From: Acanthosoma haemorrhoidale
Lineage: Eukaryota; Arthropoda; Insecta; Hemiptera; Acanthosomatidae
Length of the DNA stretch: 64,000 nucleotides
Assembly (NCBI GenBank): GCA_930367205.1
Contig: OV884011.1
Span: forward strand, 39,321,754 to 39,385,753
Direction: 5' to 3'
Made by a program: the position numbers and the translations under genes
Notes under the pieces: generated by a model
What the model was told of the DNA's origin: nothing
The model's input: only the letters and a program-made list of their open reading frames with translations
Databases searched by the model: none
Part shown: positions 63,780 to 64,000 of the stretch, in pieces
Position numbering within the stretch: position 1 is the first letter of the stretch
Layout of the letters: each line of letters starts with the position of its first letter

Positions 63780-64000
63780 TTGTGAGTGGAAGAGGGATGG
63801 CTGGGGAAGTCGATACAGAAGTGGGGGCGTTTGGCCTCTCAGTCTAGCGGCTACCTCTGCGGGATTTGGTCATGTCGTTATGTCTTTGGGCATCTAGTCC
63901 ACGCAACCGATGTTAACCACTCCAGGGGGGAGTCTCCACTCACAGAGGATCAGAAGGGGCAGGACGTAGCCTGAGGACAGGGTGAGCGGGAGTTGATGAA
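63780..64000 (+). other. GC-rich segment at the right edge, unassigned
   Basis: A sharp change from AT-rich sequence to about 220 bp of GC-rich sequence running off the window. Short frames are open but none is recognised. Could be the start of a retroelement or of an exon beyond the edge. Confidence 0.3.

Overview
This is a very AT-rich eukaryotic window, most likely from an arthropod and probably an insect. The clues are decayed jockey-type non-LTR retrotransposons, a MADF-domain coding relic, a mariner-type miniature element, hAT-type pieces and long (GA)n/(TC)n tracts. Almost all of it is intergenic or intronic repeat debris. No long open frame exists on either strand, and most short open frames are chance frames in AT-rich or simple-sequence DNA.

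One compact, intact-looking gene stands out. Positions 34250-34519 (+) encode an 89-residue protein with an ordinary N-terminal third and a C-terminal two thirds built of Arg/Lys clusters spaced by single and paired cysteines. This is the composition of a sperm nuclear basic protein (protamine-like). It has no introns, starts at an ATG and is followed at about 65 bp by AATAAA signals. A second, weaker candidate is a promoter plus possible first coding exon at 54294-54535.

Layout. 0-9 kb: mostly unassigned, with an LTR relic at 2.6 kb and two adjacent 3' tails of a non-LTR element at 5.2-6.0 kb. 9.6-13 kb: two copies of a hAT-like non-autonomous element, one with both terminal repeats. 15.86-16.81 kb: a solo LTR with a perfect 5-bp target duplication and a (GA)n tract. 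19-22 kb: a tRNA-like relic, an 8-bp tandem repeat, a roughly 100-bp mariner-type palindrome and an LTR piece. 25.7-26.1 kb: a frameshifted MADF relic. 29.2-30.2 kb: another LTR. 34.2-35.3 kb: the protamine-like gene, then a convergent decayed reverse-transcriptase tail. 35.6-39.0 kb: a pair of 101-bp inverted repeats. 42-44 kb: a diverged duplication and a hAT transposase C-terminal relic. 47.9-50.6 kb: nested elements, with an LTR splitting a jockey-type ORF1 relic. 56-57.4 kb: a decayed reverse transcriptase. 59.7-62.6 kb: a 2.87-kb structure bounded by 512-bp inverted arms.

A dispersed repeat (called family A here) occurs nine times across the window and carries a conserved 13-bp motif resembling a DR1 nuclear-receptor site. 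The genes do not form a pathway. The window reads as a repeat-built landscape around one small, probably germline-expressed gene. All family assignments were made by eye, without database searches.
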